Shown here in pieces: positions 63,047 to 64,000 of a stretch of 64,000 nt of DNA (the first letter of the stretch is position 1; every line of letters starts with the position of its first letter). Origin of the DNA: DATDIC01 sp963777625. GTDB taxonomy: Bacteria > Pseudomonadota > Alphaproteobacteria > Acetobacterales > Acetobacteraceae. The stretch is taken from the NCBI GenBank assembly GCA_963777625.1, contig CAVZRO010000006.1:258634-322633 (forward strand). Reading direction: 5' to 3'. The notes below the pieces were generated by a model. The model ran no database searches. It was not told where the DNA came from and worked only from the letters and a program-made list of their open reading frames with translations. The position numbers and the translations under genes are program-made.

Positions 63047-63244
63047 ATGCGCACGACTCTCGCGCTCGATGATGAGCTTGTGGCCAAGGCGCAGGCCTTC
63101 ACCGGCCTGAAGGAGAAGTCGAGCCTGATCCGCGAGGCGCTGAAGGCCCTCATAGAGCGCGAAAGTGCGCGGCGACTGGCACGCCTGGGCAACAGCGAAC
63201 CTGATCTGGACGTGCCACCGCGGCGACGGTCGCGCGCGACATGA
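63047..63244 (+). CDS. VapB-like antitoxin
   Basis: A 65-aa protein: MRTTLALDDELVAKAQAFTG then LKEKSSLIREALKALIERES and a tail PRRRSRAT. This is the ribbon-helix-helix type of VapB antitoxin (start M-R-T-T/N-x-x-x-D-x-x-L) with the partner-wrapping C-terminus. CGGGAGAT precedes the ATG at 63047. It overlaps the toxin gene start by four bases (ATGA). Confidence 0.88.
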   Translation: MRTTLALDDELVAKAQAFTGLKEKSSLIREALKALIERESARRLARLGNSEPDLDVPPRRRSRAT

Positions 63245-63624
63245 TCCTGGTCGATACCTCGGTCTGGGTCGACCATTTTCGAACGGGCAACAAAAGGCTT
63301 GCCGACCTGCTCGATACGGGAATGGTTCTGACGCATCCTTTGGTGGTCGGGGGACTTGCCCTGGGCAATCTGCGTCAGCGCGAAATGGTGTCGGACGCGT
63401 TATCGGATCTGCCCAGCGCCAGTGTCGCCACCGAAGCGGAAGTCCTGCATTTCATCGGGCGCCAAGCCTTGTTCGGGCGCGGCATAGGGTATGTCGATGT
63501 TCATTTGCTTGCGGGGGCGCGGCTGACTGCGGGAGCGGAACTTTGGACGCATGACAAGCGACTGCTCGACGTTGCCATTCAGCTGGGCTTGGCGTTCACC
63601 GCATCGCGGATCATAGGGCTATAG
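63241..63624 (+). CDS. VapC-like PIN-domain toxin
   Basis: A 127-aa PIN-domain ribonuclease. The acidic catalytic residues are visible: Asp in MILVDTSVWVDHF near the start, Glu in SVATEAEVLHFI, Asp in GYVDVHLLAGARL and Asp in LWTHDKRLLDVA. It is held in check by the VapB-like antitoxin upstream. Its C-terminus (RIIGL) overlaps the right copy of the 22-bp repeat. Confidence 0.88.
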   Translation: MILVDTSVWVDHFRTGNKRLADLLDTGMVLTHPLVVGGLALGNLRQREMVSDALSDLPSASVATEAEVLHFIGRQALFGRGIGYVDVHLLAGARLTAGAELWTHDKRLLDVAIQLGLAFTASRIIGL

Positions 63625-63631
63625 CGAAGAC
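63610..63631. repeat. Right copy of the 22-bp near-perfect direct repeat
   Basis: Same sequence as 60920-60941 apart from one base. It coincides with the last codons and stop of the vapC-like gene. Confidence 0.6.
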
Positions 63632-63763
63632 GCCGTTTCATCCTGGGTTGCCCTTCGTCCCCGAGCAAGAACCATCCGCGATATCCCAAGGCTGCCATAA
63701 ACCCGATCATGCTGGGCTGCCGTGTGACGTTTGATCCGATGTGCGGACCTTGCGAGGTACGAA

Positions 63764-64000
63764 ATGAGCGATGTAAAGATCACGGTCGGTGGGATGATGG
63801 AGGAAGCTTCGCGTCGGTTCGCGAACGCCTGGCACCGAGCTGAGCGCGGGGAAACTTTCCATGAGCGCCATCTTGCGTCGGAGAGCTGGGACACCCTCGC
63901 CCGCGTCATGACGGGAAAGCGGGCATCCAGGCGAGAGCCCACGAAATTCCCAGAGTTTGCCTGGATTCCCGCCTGCGCGGGAATGACGAACATAGGTCAG
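63764..64000 (+). pseudogene. COG4190/HVO_A0114-like regulator, interrupted by a repeat; runs to the window edge
   Basis: The frame reads SDVKITVGGMMEEASRRFAN, AWHRAERGETFHERHLASES and WDTLARVMTGKR. This is the start of COG4190-type putative DNA-binding proteins, which often act as antitoxin partners of TumE-like toxins. From about 63913 the sequence is a VIPAQAGIQ-type repeat, so the rest of the protein is replaced. The frame is open to base 64000. No toxin gene is found upstream in the window. Confidence 0.5.
63905..63987. repeat. VIPAQAGIQ-type palindromic repeat
   Basis: The left arm 63905-63931 is an imperfect inverted copy of the right arm 63961-63987, the right one reading CTGGATTCCCGC and CGCGGGAATGAC. 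On the minus strand it encodes the familiar VIPAQAGIQ string seen at interspersed repeats in many proteobacterial genomes. It interrupts the regulator frame. Confidence 0.75.

Overview
The window looks like a chromosome segment of a GC-rich alphaproteobacterium, most likely Rhodospirillales/Acetobacteraceae. Reasons: a TIGR02300/FYDLN-type acidic protein next to aroA-cmk, a CbpA/CbpM pair, a PA0069-type radical SAM protein, a Liv-type ABC operon and high-GC codon use. Nothing in the sequence names a species.

About 0-36 kb is mostly ordinary chromosome. 1-6.1 kb holds secreted proteins, a HAD phosphatase, a formylglycine-generating enzyme (FGE), two small membrane proteins and a Cys-type sulfatase on one strand, so the sulfatase sits with its own maturase. 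Then come a Kef-like antiporter, a peptide-type solute-binding protein, an amidohydrolase, cbpM-cbpA, an enoyl-CoA hydratase and a thioesterase. 13.1-18.2 kb is a lower-GC surface-polysaccharide-like islet (GT61 glycosyltransferase, two related methyltransferases of which one is broken, and an unknown exported protein). 18.3-36.1 kb returns to metabolism and transport: a PEP mutase/isocitrate lyase-family enzyme, SnoaL-like protein, NupC transporter, TPP enzyme, FYDLN protein, aroA, cmk, FAD oxidase, radical SAM protein, BrkB-type protein, a type III PLP decarboxylase with a structured leader, an AHL-lactonase-like hydrolase, and a livH-livM/G-livF-livK operon whose livG part is frameshifted.

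36.4-60.9 kb is accessory. It opens with a DUF4926/DUF6883 pair and a broken PEP-CTERM-like protein. A decayed phage- or satellite-like module follows: toprim protein, D5/P4-type helicase, DUF5681, RHH regulator, small terminase subunit, internal-protein-like gene, Gly-rich fibre and DUF4376-like protein. No large terminase, portal or capsid gene was seen. After it come a broken SRAP/HMCES gene, a PRC-barrel protein, a PD-(D/E)XK-like protein and a tight five-gene operon of unknown function. The accessory stretch ends with a twice-frameshifted P4-type tyrosine integrase, a frameshifted large serine recombinase with its 72-aa partner, and a coiled-coil membrane protein beside a second PD-(D/E)XK-like gene.

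60.9-63.6 kb is a cassette between two near-identical 22-bp direct repeats: an MmyB-like regulator divergent from a methyltransferase, plus a vapBC-like toxin-antitoxin pair. The right edge carries a COG4190-like regulator interrupted by a VIPAQAGIQ-type palindromic repeat.

About twenty single-base reading-frame breaks were found by comparing adjacent frames. Three lie in the first 36 kb and almost all the rest lie between 36.7 and 60.3 kb. They may be real decay, indel errors in short base runs, or both. No tRNA, rRNA or CRISPR array was seen.
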